Shown: piece after piece, positions 33,472 to 42,465 of the stretch | Numbering within the stretch: the stretch's first letter is position 1 | How the letters are laid out: the number at the start of each line of letters is the position of its first letter | NCBI GenBank assembly: GCA_964641775.1 | Contig: CAZXLK010000001.1 | Coordinates: 1-64,000 of the forward strand | DNA length: 64,000 nucleotides | Direction of reading: 5' to 3' | Source: CAIPFQ01 sp964641775 | GTDB lineage: Bacteria; Chlamydiota; Chlamydiia; Chlamydiales; SM23-39 | Position numbers and translations under genes: made by a program | Notes under the pieces: model-generated | The model's database searches: none | Seen by the model: the letters and a program-made list of their open reading frames with translations, nothing else | What the model was told of the DNA's origin: nothing

Positions 33472-34432
33472 CCTCTTCTGCATCCTTGTTAAAGATCAAC
33501 GGTAATTTTTCTTCTAAAACGGATTCCATGATTTTTTTAAAATCCTGGAATTTTCTCATTGGATGGAGTCCGGAGCCACCCCCAAAGTGAATGAGATGAT
33601 AATCAATGTAAAATTCCATGTGGGGTGTTGGCCATTTGATCCGAGCCTTCGCAAGAGACTCGAGGCCAAATTTTGCGAAAGCTTCTTTCGTATAGGGAGA
33701 GAAATCAGAAATGGATCGTCGCGGGAACAGCCGAAAGGCTACATCGGGATTCTCTTTTAAATAATGAAAAGAATGAGAGCCCGAATCACATACCCACCCA
33801 TCTACCAAATCAACATGGAATTTAAGATCTCTTAAATTGGGTAACCTTTGAGGATCAAAAGCTATAAAAGGAACCCACAAATAATGCCTGCCATGAAAAT
33901 CGCTATCAATCCCAACAATTGGAACATCAGTTAAAAGCTCTCGAATGCTAAATGGTTTCATTGGAAAGACATCTCCATCCAAAATGACAACGATGTCATC
34001 GTGATCATATCCATGTGTATCAAGAGCATATTGGATCACATGGCAATGGCGAATAGAGACATGCTCATAAATTTTCTGAATCTCAGGGATTTCATCTTTC
34101 AATGGAATACGGAAAAAATCATTACCCGTCTCAGTGCTAAGTGCTCTCTGAATTTCCAGATTTAAAGGATTATCCGCATGCCACGAAGGATCATAATCGA
34201 CACATTTCACTCCGAAGAGATCGCAAGTATTGCGAATTGCATTTTGTTTTTCTTCATTGAAACCATCATTAAAAACAATGAGCTCATAGTCATCGAGGAG
34301 AAACTTTTGCAAAGCTTTATGCTGATATTCAATAAATCCTGTGTGATTTGCCTGAAATGTTAAGATCCGGATCTTTGCTCCGAGTTGAAAAGAGACGAAA
34401 CAAAAAATGAGAGCTAAGATCAATCGTTGCAT
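33443..34432 (-). CDS. Exported DxD glycosyltransferase-like protein
   Basis: 329 residues. A signal peptide MQRLILALIFCFVSFQLGA precedes a GT-A-like domain with the metal/nucleotide-sugar DxD motif at 152-154 (VVILDGDVFPMKPF). A later HFGGGSGLH is typical of small GT-A enzymes with a C-terminal His. Glycosyltransferases with a Sec signal are unusual, since the nucleotide sugar is cytosolic; a secreted one would use host donors, as some bacterial toxins do. The family is not named. It is divergent from the chitinase, with about 120 bases between. Confidence 0.75.
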   Translation of the reverse strand: MQRLILALIFCFVSFQLGAKIRILTFQANHTGFIEYQHKALQKFLLDDYELIVFNDGFNEEKQNAIRNTCDLFGVKCVDYDPSWHADNPLNLEIQRALSTETGNDFFRIPLKDEIPEIQKIYEHVSIRHCHVIQYALDTHGYDHDDIVVILDGDVFPMKPFSIRELLTDVPIVGIDSDFHGRHYLWVPFIAFDPQRLPNLRDLKFHVDLVDGWVCDSGSHSFHYLKENPDVAFRLFPRRSISDFSPYTKEAFAKFGLESLAKARIKWPTPHMEFYIDYHLIHFGGGSGLHPMRKFQDFKKIMESVLEEKLPLIFNKDAEEAIDSIKCRR

Positions 34433-34553
34433 GGTTTCCCCCTAAAAGCCTGCAGACTATAGCCAAGCTCATCAAAAGATGCAATCTGTAAAAATTATTT
34501 TTAAAAAAATGAATCTGTGATATACCTAACCAGCTTTTTTACAAGGAGGCAAG

Positions 34554-36287
34554 ATGAAGAAGATTCTGTTATTCATGTTCGCTTGCATTGGTCTTCATGC
34601 AACTGCTTTCAATTTGCAGTCATCCTATAACGTGGTATCGACTTGGCCCGGCGGCTATCAAATTGAAGTTGCATTGAAAAACACATCACAAGCAGATACC
34701 ACAAGTTGGTCTGCTACATTTAGTTTACCTGCCGGTCAAACGATTAGCAGTTTATGGAATGCAAATTTCACAGCATCAGGACAAACCATTTCGGTAACAA
34801 ATCCATCCTGGTTTGGCGGCGGGGTCATAAAAGCCGGAGCCTCTTGGACTTTTGGCGTTGTGATTAACAATCCTCAAAACACCGCGAATGGTTTGATTGG
34901 CCTTGCGGCAGTTGGAAATGGGACAGCTGTTTTGCCAGTGCCAACAGCACCAAAACTCAATGCCATCACTGCCAGCTCCAATAATTATCAAGTCTCATGG
35001 AATAGCGTTGCAAATGCAGCCTCCTATTCGCTGCAGCAATCGACCAATACATCTTTTACAAACCCGACAACTGTTCAGCAGGGAGCGAGCTTATCTCATT
35101 CTTTCACCAATCAGCCAAACGGGACCTATTATTACCGGGTAAATGCATCGAATTCATCAGGGATCAGCCCTTGGAGTAATATCCAAACTGTTACAATCAA
35201 TATTCCTATAACGCTTGCAGCCCCAGTGCTTTCTGCAATTTCCAACCCATCCAAATCAGGAAATTATACAGTATCTTGGAGTAGTGTTACAAATGCACAA
35301 AACTATACGCTGCAAGTTTCATCGTCGTCCGGCTTTACTAGCCCTCAAACAGTGGCAACGACAACATCAACATCATTTAATGTTACCAATCAGGCGCAAG
35401 GAACTTACTATTATAGAGTTATTGCAAATGCCTCCGGCGTGACAAGCAATCCCAGCAATGTGCAAAGCACAACTGTTGTCAATGCAACAGCCAATTGCCA
35501 TTTGGATGCGTATTGGGAATCGTGGAATTCTGCAGATCCCCTATCAGCCATTGCCGCAATGAAATTTGATACAGTATCCATTTCTTTTGGAACGTTTCAA
35601 TCAACCGGCAATAATACATTCATCGTTACCGGACTCGATTGCAGCCAGGCAAATCTTACGCAATTTGTCAATTTGGTCCATGCAGCCGGGAAAAAAGTTA
35701 AAATTTCCATTGGCGGTGCGTCATATCCTATCTCAAGTTATTTAACAACAACTGCTGCAGCAGCAGGCTGCGCACACGCCATTGCAAATTTCGTAGTTGC
35801 AAATAGTTTAGATGGCGTCGATTTGGATATCGAAGATTACCCGGCAGCAAGCAATCAAATTGCCCTTATCCAAAATCTTCGCTCGCTTCTTCCAAATGCC
35901 GACATCAGCTACACGCCAGGCACCCCTGCAATGCAAATCCAGGCGTTTCATGATGTGATTATTGGGTCTCATCAATACCTAACAAAAATCAGCTTTATGG
36001 CATACGATTATGGCTCAGGATATAATTATACCCAAGATGTGCAGGCAATGCTTACAGCAGGTATTCCATCCACTAAGATCATGATCGGTCTCATGCCTGG
36101 AAAAGATGATTTAGGGGCTCTTACCTCTTTATCAAATATCTCGAGTGCAGCAAGTTATTGCGTCACCAACAAACTGGCCGGTCTCATGTTTTGGGATTTA
36201 AACCGAGACTATGAAAACACAACCGGTTTAGGTAATTCAGCAGCAACCAATACTGCCTACCCCATTCTTCATGGGACAGCGCCATAA
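34554..36287 (+). CDS. Secreted modular chitinase (CBM2-like, two FnIII, GH18)
   Basis: 577 residues. Signal peptide MKKILLFMFACIGLHA, a carbohydrate-binding module with CBM2-like features (VALKNTSQADTTSWSATF ... NPSWFGGGVIKAGASWTFGV) at about 18-125, two fibronectin type III repeats at about 132-215 and 222-312, and a GH18 barrel from about 315. The catalytic motif DGVDLDIE lies at 420-427, with Glu427 as the acid. It hydrolyses chitin by substrate-assisted catalysis. ATG has a strong AAGGAGG upstream. A strong terminator follows. It implies contact with a chitin-bearing host or cyst wall. Confidence 0.93.
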   Translation: MKKILLFMFACIGLHATAFNLQSSYNVVSTWPGGYQIEVALKNTSQADTTSWSATFSLPAGQTISSLWNANFTASGQTISVTNPSWFGGGVIKAGASWTFGVVINNPQNTANGLIGLAAVGNGTAVLPVPTAPKLNAITASSNNYQVSWNSVANAASYSLQQSTNTSFTNPTTVQQGASLSHSFTNQPNGTYYYRVNASNSSGISPWSNIQTVTINIPITLAAPVLSAISNPSKSGNYTVSWSSVTNAQNYTLQVSSSSGFTSPQTVATTTSTSFNVTNQAQGTYYYRVIANASGVTSNPSNVQSTTVVNATANCHLDAYWESWNSADPLSAIAAMKFDTVSISFGTFQSTGNNTFIVTGLDCSQANLTQFVNLVHAAGKKVKISIGGASYPISSYLTTTAAAAGCAHAIANFVVANSLDGVDLDIEDYPAASNQIALIQNLRSLLPNADISYTPGTPAMQIQAFHDVIIGSHQYLTKISFMAYDYGSGYNYTQDVQAMLTAGIPSTKIMIGLMPGKDDLGALTSLSNISSAASYCVTNKLAGLMFWDLNRDYENTTGLGNSAATNTAYPILHGTAP

Positions 36288-36297
36288 GGCATTTTTA

Positions 36298-36327
36298 AGC
36301 CGCGGAGAGAGTAGCCGCGGCTTTTTT
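36298..36327. terminator. Strong intrinsic terminator after the chitinase
   Basis: Arms AGCCGCGG and CCGCGGCT around an eight-base loop, followed by six T. The T-run also contains the stop codon of cyoD on the other strand, so convergent transcripts end here. Confidence 0.9.
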
Positions 36328-36625
36328 ACTCGTACATCCACGGCATCATATTGTGATTGAGGTGCTCCATAATCCAAATGGAGAAAAAGATGATAATTCC
36401 AATGACCCCTAACGTGGAGGCATAAACGAGAAGATTCCATCTTGAACCTTTGACACTTAGGACATTCAGGAAAAAAATCGACTGCACCGATGCTTGCAAG
36501 ATGGCCAGCATCAGTATGAACAAACTGGCCATTTTTATTTTCAGCGCGATTAAAAAAAAGGCTAGCATTGTAAGGATTAAGGAAGAGACATATCCTATAA
36601 TTCTAGAAGTTAATGAACTATGCAT
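36326..36625 (-). CDS. cyoD: Cytochrome bo quinol oxidase subunit IV (locus 1)
   Basis: 99 residues with three membrane helices (IGYVSSLILTMLAFFLIAL, LFILMLAILQASVQSIFFL, LGVIGIIIFFSIWIMEHL) and the family end HNMMPWMYE (CyoD proteins end in similar HLNxNMM strings). It is the small non-catalytic subunit that stabilises the oxidase. It is last in the SIMPL-cyoABCD operon, one base from cyoC. A paralogue is at 62693-62992. Confidence 0.88.
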   Translation of the reverse strand: MHSSLTSRIIGYVSSLILTMLAFFLIALKIKMASLFILMLAILQASVQSIFFLNVLSVKGSRWNLLVYASTLGVIGIIIFFSIWIMEHLNHNMMPWMYE

Positions 36626-36626
36626 A

Positions 36627-37184
36627 TTATAAAAGGCCCATTCCGTAAACTACTGTAAATATAAAGATCCAAACAAAATCAAGAAAATGCCAAAAATAGG
36701 CCAATCTAAAAATTTGTGAATTTATATGGGTTGATAATGGCCTAAGAAAAAGATGAACCATGAGTATGGCCATCCAAAGAAGCCCGCAAAGAATATGAAG
36801 GCCATGCGTTCCAACCAATGTAAAAAAAGCTGATAAAAATGCGCTTCTTTGCCAGCTAGCATTGCGACCTATAAATTGGGCAAATTCGGAGAGTTCAATA
36901 TAAAGAAACGAAAGTCCCAATAAAAATGTCACGAAAAACCAAAAAATGGCCGCACCCTTTTTTTGCCGAAAAATGGAAAAAGTGGCCAAAGAACAAGTAA
37001 AGCTACTCGTCAAGAGAATGAGTGTTTCTTGAACCACAGTTGGCATTTCAAAAAGATCATGAGCTGTTGGTCCTCCAAAGGCGCCATCTTTTAAAACGAG
37101 ATAGGTTGCAAAAAGGGCTGCAAAAATGACAAGATCTGTCATTAAATAAACCCAAAAGCCAAAAACCCTTACGTCGTCTTCCAC
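36627..37184 (-). CDS. cyoC: Cytochrome bo quinol oxidase subunit III (locus 1)
   Basis: 185 residues, five helices, with FGFWVYLMTDLVIFAALFATYLVL, then TVVQETLILLTSSFTCSLATF, SAFFTLVGTHGLHILCGLLW and AYFWHFLDFVWIFIFTVVYG. This is the heme-copper oxidase subunit III fold. The start overlaps the cyoB stop by 16 bases. Confidence 0.93.
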   Translation of the reverse strand: MEDDVRVFGFWVYLMTDLVIFAALFATYLVLKDGAFGGPTAHDLFEMPTVVQETLILLTSSFTCSLATFSIFRQKKGAAIFWFFVTFLLGLSFLYIELSEFAQFIGRNASWQRSAFLSAFFTLVGTHGLHILCGLLWMAILMVHLFLRPLSTHINSQIFRLAYFWHFLDFVWIFIFTVVYGMGLL

Positions 37185-39127
37185 TCATTCTCCAGTTTTT
37201 TCACCTCATCCGCTTCTATCTCATATTCCGTATTCTCATCGAAAGAGAGGATGATGAGACATGTAACTGCCCCAAAAATGGCTAAAAAGATCAGCCAATA
37301 AATATGCCAAACAATCCCAAAGCCAAATAGAAAAGCAAATCCTGAAATATAAATCCCCATACCGGTATTTTTGGGCATTTCAAAGGTTTCATATTTTTTC
37401 TCGGGCATCTTCCCTTCTTTTTTCCAAACCCAAAATTGTTCTCGAACACTCACATTCGGGATTTTCGCAAAGTTATAAAAAGGGGGCGGCGATGTAGTAG
37501 ACCATTCCAAAGTTCTTCCATTCCAAGGATCATTGCCTGCAGGCTTTTTCTCTTTGAAGCTGATATAGATTTGATAAAGCTGGATCAAAAGCGCGCAGCA
37601 TATAATGACAAATCCAATTAAAGAGGTCACAAATAGGGGCTGCCAACCCGTCTCCGACGTATAGTGATCAAGGCGTCTTGTTGCTCCCATAAATCCTAAT
37701 AAATAGAGGGGAATGAAAGCGAAAAAATAACCAATGATCCAAAGCCAAAAGGCAATTTTTCCATAATGTTCATTCAGCAAAAAACCAAAGATTTTGGGAA
37801 ACCAAAAGGTCATCCCTGCAAAAATCCCAAAGATCGCAGCTCCAATCACCATCGTGTGGAAGTGAGCTACTAAAAATAACGTATTGTGGACCTGAAAATC
37901 GGCAGGAGGCGCTGCCATTAAAACCCCTGCCATTCCCCCTATTGCAAAGACTGTGATAAATCCAATAAACCAAAGCATCGGAGTTGCAAAGATCACCTTG
38001 CCCTTAAACATCGTCAAAATCCAAACAAAGACCTGTACGCCCATTGGAATGGCAATGAGCATAGTCACAATGCCAAAAAACGCGTTTACGCCGGCTCCTG
38101 ATCCCATGGTGAAAAAATGATGGAGCCAAACTAAATAGGACAAAATGGTGATGAGAAGGATCGCTACAACCATCGAGGTATAGCTAAAAATCTTTTTCCC
38201 CGAGAAAGTAGAGACAATTTCAGAAAACATCCCAAAGGCAGGAATGACTAAAATATAGACCTCCGGATGGCCCCACATCCAGATGAGATTGAAATACATC
38301 ATCTGGTTGCCGCCAAATCCTGTTGTAAAAAAATGCATTCCAAAGAAACGATCCAGCCAAATGAGTGCTAAAGTGGCCGTCAAAACAGGAAATGCCGAAA
38401 TAATCAAAATCATCGCAGAGAGAGCAGTCCAAGGGAAAAGAGGCATTTTCATGAGAGTCATTCCTGGGGCCCGTTTTTTCAAAATGGTAACCGCAAAATT
38501 AATCCCCGCAAGAAGGCTCCCCAAACCCGATAGCTGCAGGCTCCAAAGCATATAATCGACCCCTACTCCCGGATTGAATTCCAGCTCTGAGAGAGGGGCA
38601 ATAGCAAGCCAGCCGGTATTCGAAAAATTGCCGCCGACCACAAAGAAAACATTCAAAAGGATTCCTCCGAAAATGGTAAGCCAAAACCCCAATGAATTTA
38701 AAAAAGGAAAGGCAAGATCGCGCGCTCCTATTTGAAGCGGGATGATCCAATTCATAATGCCAAAGAAAAATCCCATCGTGACGAAAAAAACCATGATATC
38801 GCCATGCGATGTGAAGATTTCCTGAAAGTGGGTTGCGGTTAAAAAACCTTGGGAGTCTTTTGCAATAGACTGTTGAATCCAGATCATTCCGGCATCAATC
38901 ATCCCTCGGAAAAACATAATGAGAGAAAAAATTACATACATCGTGCCGATTTTTTTCGGATCAGTCGATGTCAGCCATTCATTCCAAAGCCAGCCCCATC
39001 TCTTTTTTTTCGTAAGATACATCGCAATTGCGACGCCGGCTACAATAATAAATACCGTCCCTCCCACTGTATACCAATGATGAGGAAGCGCTTCTTTCGT
39101 TAATTTTCCGAACCAAAAACTCATCAA
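37169..39127 (-). CDS. cyoB: Cytochrome bo quinol oxidase subunit I (locus 1)
   Basis: 652 residues, the standard size. Redox ligands are visible: His of the low-spin haem in FTSHGDIMVFFVTMG, the Cu_B His and cross-linked Tyr in MWGHPEVYILVIPAFG, the two Cu_B His in LHHFFTMGSGAG, and the haem o His residues in VAHFHTMVIGA. The extra C-terminal region (DPWNGRTLEWSTTSPPPFYNF) is characteristic of CyoB. It reduces O2 to water with proton pumping. It overlaps cyoA by four bases (ATGA). Paralogue at the window end. Confidence 0.97.
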   Translation of the reverse strand: MMSFWFGKLTKEALPHHWYTVGGTVFIIVAGVAIAMYLTKKKRWGWLWNEWLTSTDPKKIGTMYVIFSLIMFFRGMIDAGMIWIQQSIAKDSQGFLTATHFQEIFTSHGDIMVFFVTMGFFFGIMNWIIPLQIGARDLAFPFLNSLGFWLTIFGGILLNVFFVVGGNFSNTGWLAIAPLSELEFNPGVGVDYMLWSLQLSGLGSLLAGINFAVTILKKRAPGMTLMKMPLFPWTALSAMILIISAFPVLTATLALIWLDRFFGMHFFTTGFGGNQMMYFNLIWMWGHPEVYILVIPAFGMFSEIVSTFSGKKIFSYTSMVVAILLITILSYLVWLHHFFTMGSGAGVNAFFGIVTMLIAIPMGVQVFVWILTMFKGKVIFATPMLWFIGFITVFAIGGMAGVLMAAPPADFQVHNTLFLVAHFHTMVIGAAIFGIFAGMTFWFPKIFGFLLNEHYGKIAFWLWIIGYFFAFIPLYLLGFMGATRRLDHYTSETGWQPLFVTSLIGFVIICCALLIQLYQIYISFKEKKPAGNDPWNGRTLEWSTTSPPPFYNFAKIPNVSVREQFWVWKKEGKMPEKKYETFEMPKNTGMGIYISGFAFLFGFGIVWHIYWLIFLAIFGAVTCLIILSFDENTEYEIEADEVKKLENEWKTT

Positions 39128-39981
39128 TGCATCATGTATTTCATTACGATATTATGAAATAAATTGTTTTCAACAGAAGAATAAAGGATCACCGGGTGAT
39201 TTTGGGAGCGCTTGAGAAGGTCGTGATAGACGTTTTGTGTTAATTGGAGAGGCGATTCTTTTACTTTTTTTACCCAATTTTCAAAATCTTCCTTGGAGCT
39301 TGATTTTACCTGGAAAGTCATGTCTGCATAGCCCTCTCCATTGATTTCTGCAGCCCTTCCTCGATATTCCCCCGGTCCATCTGCCATAATGTGAAGAGGT
39401 GTAATCATCCCTGTCATCGCATAGATTTGCCCGCTAAGTTGTGGAATCCAAAAAGAGTTCATCGGAGAATCATCGGCAGCTAGTTCAAATTTGATAGGTT
39501 GCGCTGCAGGAATTTGGATGAAATTAATCGTTGCAATCCCCTCTTCGGGATAGATGAATAGCCACTTCCAATCAAGGGCTACAACTTGAATAATCAGAGG
39601 ATCTTTGTCAGAAAGCGGCCTGTAAGGATCGAGCTCGTGGGTTTTATACCAGTTGATCACAATCATGATTGCAATGACAACTGCTACCGGAACCCAAATA
39701 GCCCATTCCCCTATTTTTCCCCAGGAGTGCTCCGGGTCATATTCCCCTTTTCCCTTTTCTGAATGATATTTCCAAGCAATTCGATAAAGAAAAAACAAGG
39801 TAGGAATCACGACCGCAAACATGATCCCATACAAAATCCCAATGAGGTGGAGCTCTTTTCTTGCCATGATCCCTTTCGGATGAAAGGTCAGGGCACGTTC
39901 GTCATTTAGGACTAAAATGACAGCTAAAAGTCCTAAAAATATGGCAAGAACACCTACCCAGAATTTGAAAGAGCGTTGCAT
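39124..39981 (-). CDS. cyoA: Cytochrome bo quinol oxidase subunit II (locus 1)
   Basis: 285 residues. Two N-terminal helices (FWVGVLAIFLGLLAVILVL and ELHLIGILYGIMFAVVIPTLFFLY), then a cupredoxin domain: QVVALDWKWLFIYPEEGIATIN, MNSFWIPQLSGQIYAMTGM, and GPGEYRGRAAEINGEGYADM. The Cys ligands of a Cu_A centre are absent, so this is a quinol, not cytochrome c, oxidase. There is no lipobox Cys at the N-terminus. The start overlaps the SIMPL gene stop by one base. Confidence 0.94.
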   Translation of the reverse strand: MQRSFKFWVGVLAIFLGLLAVILVLNDERALTFHPKGIMARKELHLIGILYGIMFAVVIPTLFFLYRIAWKYHSEKGKGEYDPEHSWGKIGEWAIWVPVAVVIAIMIVINWYKTHELDPYRPLSDKDPLIIQVVALDWKWLFIYPEEGIATINFIQIPAAQPIKFELAADDSPMNSFWIPQLSGQIYAMTGMITPLHIMADGPGEYRGRAAEINGEGYADMTFQVKSSSKEDFENWVKKVKESPLQLTQNVYHDLLKRSQNHPVILYSSVENNLFHNIVMKYMMH

Positions 39982-40676
39982 TATCTGATTTCATAAACCA
40001 GTGATACGTTTGCTTCAAGAGAAACTTCTCCCGCCTCAATGGGGGGTGCTGCAGGTCCTGCAGCCTTTGCAAAACATGTAAGATTTAACTGAGGTGCTTT
40101 TATTTGCGTATGGCTAAGCGAAATCGAGAGAATCCGGACCAACTCAACTCCAGTTGCTCTTGCCATTGTCTCAGCATTTCTCACAGCATTTTGCCCTGCT
40201 GCAAAAATCGCCTCATCCCAATAGTCTCTATTCTTACTCAATCCAAATCGAATATCACTGATGCTATTAGCTCCTGCCTGATTGGCTACATCGATCATTT
40301 CACCTGCCATATCGAGCTTCCCTGAATGGATCTGAATCGAATTAGTCACTTCATATCCATTGATCTCTTGCCTCCAATAAGGAGGAGGGTCTTTTGGTAT
40401 CGGTGTATAGGTAGGCCGTATGGAAAACTGGCAGGTCTCATAATCATCCTTTTCCAACCCAAGTTCTTCCAAATTGCCAATGATATCCCCCATCTTCGCG
40501 CTATTTTCCGTGAGAGCCTCTTCTGCCGTAAGCCCTAAAGTAATGACCCCAATTTTCATTTGGATCTCATCTGCCGGCTTAGAAATGATCGCTGACGCAC
40601 TTAAATTCAATTTAGGAACATCTTCCTTCCCAAAAACCGTCGTACAACATGCAATGCAAACTAAAAGCCACTTCAT
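39981..40676 (-). CDS. SIMPL-domain (DUF541) periplasmic protein
   Basis: 231 residues from the ATG at 40676, which has GGAGGAG two bases upstream; the longer frame is rejected. A signal peptide (MKWLLVCIACCTTVFG) is followed by a SIMPL domain: LNLSASAIISKPADEIQMKIGV, NGYEVTNSIQIHSGKLDMAGEMIDVANQAG, and a C-terminal VSLEANVSLVYEI. Function is poorly known; members are linked to oxidative stress. It is the first gene of the cyoABCD operon here, an association I have not seen described. Confidence 0.85.
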   Translation of the reverse strand: MKWLLVCIACCTTVFGKEDVPKLNLSASAIISKPADEIQMKIGVITLGLTAEEALTENSAKMGDIIGNLEELGLEKDDYETCQFSIRPTYTPIPKDPPPYWRQEINGYEVTNSIQIHSGKLDMAGEMIDVANQAGANSISDIRFGLSKNRDYWDEAIFAAGQNAVRNAETMARATGVELVRILSISLSHTQIKAPQLNLTCFAKAAGPAAPPIEAGEVSLEANVSLVYEIR

Positions 40677-40728
40677 TTCTCCTCCAAAATAGAACAAAAA
40701 TTTTACCTCCCCAGTCATTTGAATGCAA

Positions 40729-41117
40729 GGGTGAAGATCCCGGTTCGTGTAAGTATTTGGGTGCCTAATTCCAAACTGTGTATTTGATCAGCGCAGAGAA
40801 AAAAAATAAAAAGAGTTAGAGAGTACGCAGAGAAGAAAAATTGGCTGCTTCGCAGCATGGAGTTAGAACGGCCAGGCCGGAGATTAGGAGTTGTGTATGA
40901 ATAATCAATTGACTAATAAAATCATAACTAAGGTATTCGCCGATTTGTTTTAGGAACCTCATTAACTCCGGCCTGGCCGATCTAACTCCTGCCGCTTTAG
41001 CGGCTATTTTTTTATCTCCGTGAACTCTCTAACTCCCTTTATTTTTCTCTGTGCTGATCAAATTCACAATTTGGGATCAAACACCCTTTTCATAACACAA
41101 ACTGGGATCTACACCCC
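40729..41117. mobile_element. TIR element, deleted copy A
   Basis: A 389-base element filling most of the 544-base gap 40677-41220. The ends are inverted repeats of about 150 bases: GGGTGAAGATCCC at the left, and its counterpart ending ACACCC at the right. Each carries TTTGATCAGC(A/G)CAGAGAAAA, GTTAGAGAGT, a GCTGCTTCGCAGC or GCCGCTTTAGCGGC hairpin and CGGCCAGGCCGGAG. Inside is a remnant of a GxxExxY gene. The copy is an internal-deletion, MITE-like derivative of the element at 55.8 kb. The rest of the gap (41118-41220) is AT-rich with the AAGGGA SD of the next gene. Confidence 0.85.
40897..40953 (+). pseudogene. GxxExxY remnant
   Basis: A 19-codon frame whose start, MNNQLTNKII, matches the first ten residues of the intact GxxExxY protein at 55971-56378 (MDNQLTQKII). 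It then joins, out of frame, to the last bases of that gene (GGTATTCGCCGATTTGTTTT), so about 110 codons have been deleted. Confidence 0.8.
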
Positions 41118-41220
41118 TGTTAATTAAACAATTCTGTGAAAATTTCTTTTGTGATTAATTTGGATTTGTTTTACAAAAATAAATCAACGAGTAATTTTAA
41201 TAATTTAATGAAGGGAATAT

Positions 41221-42450
41221 ATGCTTAAAGACAGAATTAAAGTTAAAGAAAGAAATAGCTGCAGAGTTTGTGGCGGCAAATTGCAGGAAGTATTTGATTT
41301 AGGGCTACTTCCAATCTCATGTTTTCCTAAACCGGAAGATCCGAATCCCGAGTCTCATCCTGTAAAGCTTGCTTTCAACCAGCAATCAGGGCTTGTGCAG
41401 CTTTGCCACTCGGTGGATCCGGATGAAATGTATTCTGAATATTGGTACATGTCAGGCGTCAATCAAACAATGACTCTTGCCCTCATGTCTGTCGTCGATC
41501 AAGCAATGAAGCGAGCCCAAAAACTCACAAAAGGGGATGTGGTTGTAGATATTGCCAGCAATGACGGCACCCTTTTAGCAAACTATCCCGACTTCCTCTT
41601 CCGAGTTGGCATTGATCCTGCAAAAAACATCCGGCCGAAATGCTGCAATCTACATATCAATACCTATTTTAGTAAAGATGCCTACAAAAAAGAGCTTGGT
41701 TCAAAAAAAGCCAAAATCATCACTTCCATTGCGGTGTTTTATGATTTGGAAGATCCCATTAGTTTTGCAAAAGATGTAAAAGAAATTCTCCATCCGGATG
41801 GTATTTGGGTGGTCGAGCTAAGTTATTTACCAACAATGCTTCAGAAAAATTCCTTTGATACGATTTGCGCCGAGCATCTGGAATATTATTCTCTTCAAGC
41901 TTTGGAAAATATCTTCTCGAAGGCTCATTTAAAAGTCGAAGATGTAGAACTAAACGATGTAAATGGGGGAAGCATCCGCCTTTATATTCGACATGCGTCT
42001 TCTAAAGTGAAAGAGAGCGGGGCAGTAAAAAATCTCCGATATCGGGAAAAAAATCTCAAACTTACAGAGATTGAGACCTACATTGATTTTCGAGATCGGG
42101 TCAAAAATAATAAAAAAGAGATGATCGCCTTTTTAGAAGAGCAAAAATCGCTTGGCAAAAAGGTCATCGGTTATGGCGCATCGACTAAAGGCAATACAAT
42201 CCTTGCCTACTATGGAATTGGACCTGATCTACTCCCCTATATCTGCGATCGCAATCCCATTAAATGGGGAAGACATACAGTCACCCGGATTCCCATCATT
42301 TCCGAAGATGAAGCAAGAAGAATGAACCCCGATTATTTCTTGGCACTCCCCTATCACTTCATGAGAGAGTTTCTAGCGAGAGAAAAAGAATTTCTCGCCG
42401 CAGGTGGAAAGTTTGTTTCCCCCATTCCTGAACTTACATTTTTTTCATAA
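41221..42450 (+). CDS. Sugar C-methyltransferase-like protein
   Basis: 409 residues with the three-part architecture of NovU/TylCIII-type enzymes: an N-terminal zinc-binding CRVCGGKLQEVFDLG, a central SAM domain (VVDIASNDGTLL ... VELSYLPTML, AEHLEYYS) and a C-terminal domain with VIGYGASTKGNTILAYYG. These enzymes methylate deoxysugar carbons during surface-sugar synthesis. ATG has AAGGGA upstream. It is the first gene of a 10-kb glycan-like locus and is followed after 15 bases by another methyltransferase. Confidence 0.85.
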   Translation: MLKDRIKVKERNSCRVCGGKLQEVFDLGLLPISCFPKPEDPNPESHPVKLAFNQQSGLVQLCHSVDPDEMYSEYWYMSGVNQTMTLALMSVVDQAMKRAQKLTKGDVVVDIASNDGTLLANYPDFLFRVGIDPAKNIRPKCCNLHINTYFSKDAYKKELGSKKAKIITSIAVFYDLEDPISFAKDVKEILHPDGIWVVELSYLPTMLQKNSFDTICAEHLEYYSLQALENIFSKAHLKVEDVELNDVNGGSIRLYIRHASSKVKESGAVKNLRYREKNLKLTEIETYIDFRDRVKNNKKEMIAFLEEQKSLGKKVIGYGASTKGNTILAYYGIGPDLLPYICDRNPIKWGRHTVTRIPIISEDEARRMNPDYFLALPYHFMREFLAREKEFLAAGGKFVSPIPELTFFS

Positions 42451-42465
42451 CAAGAGGTAATAATA

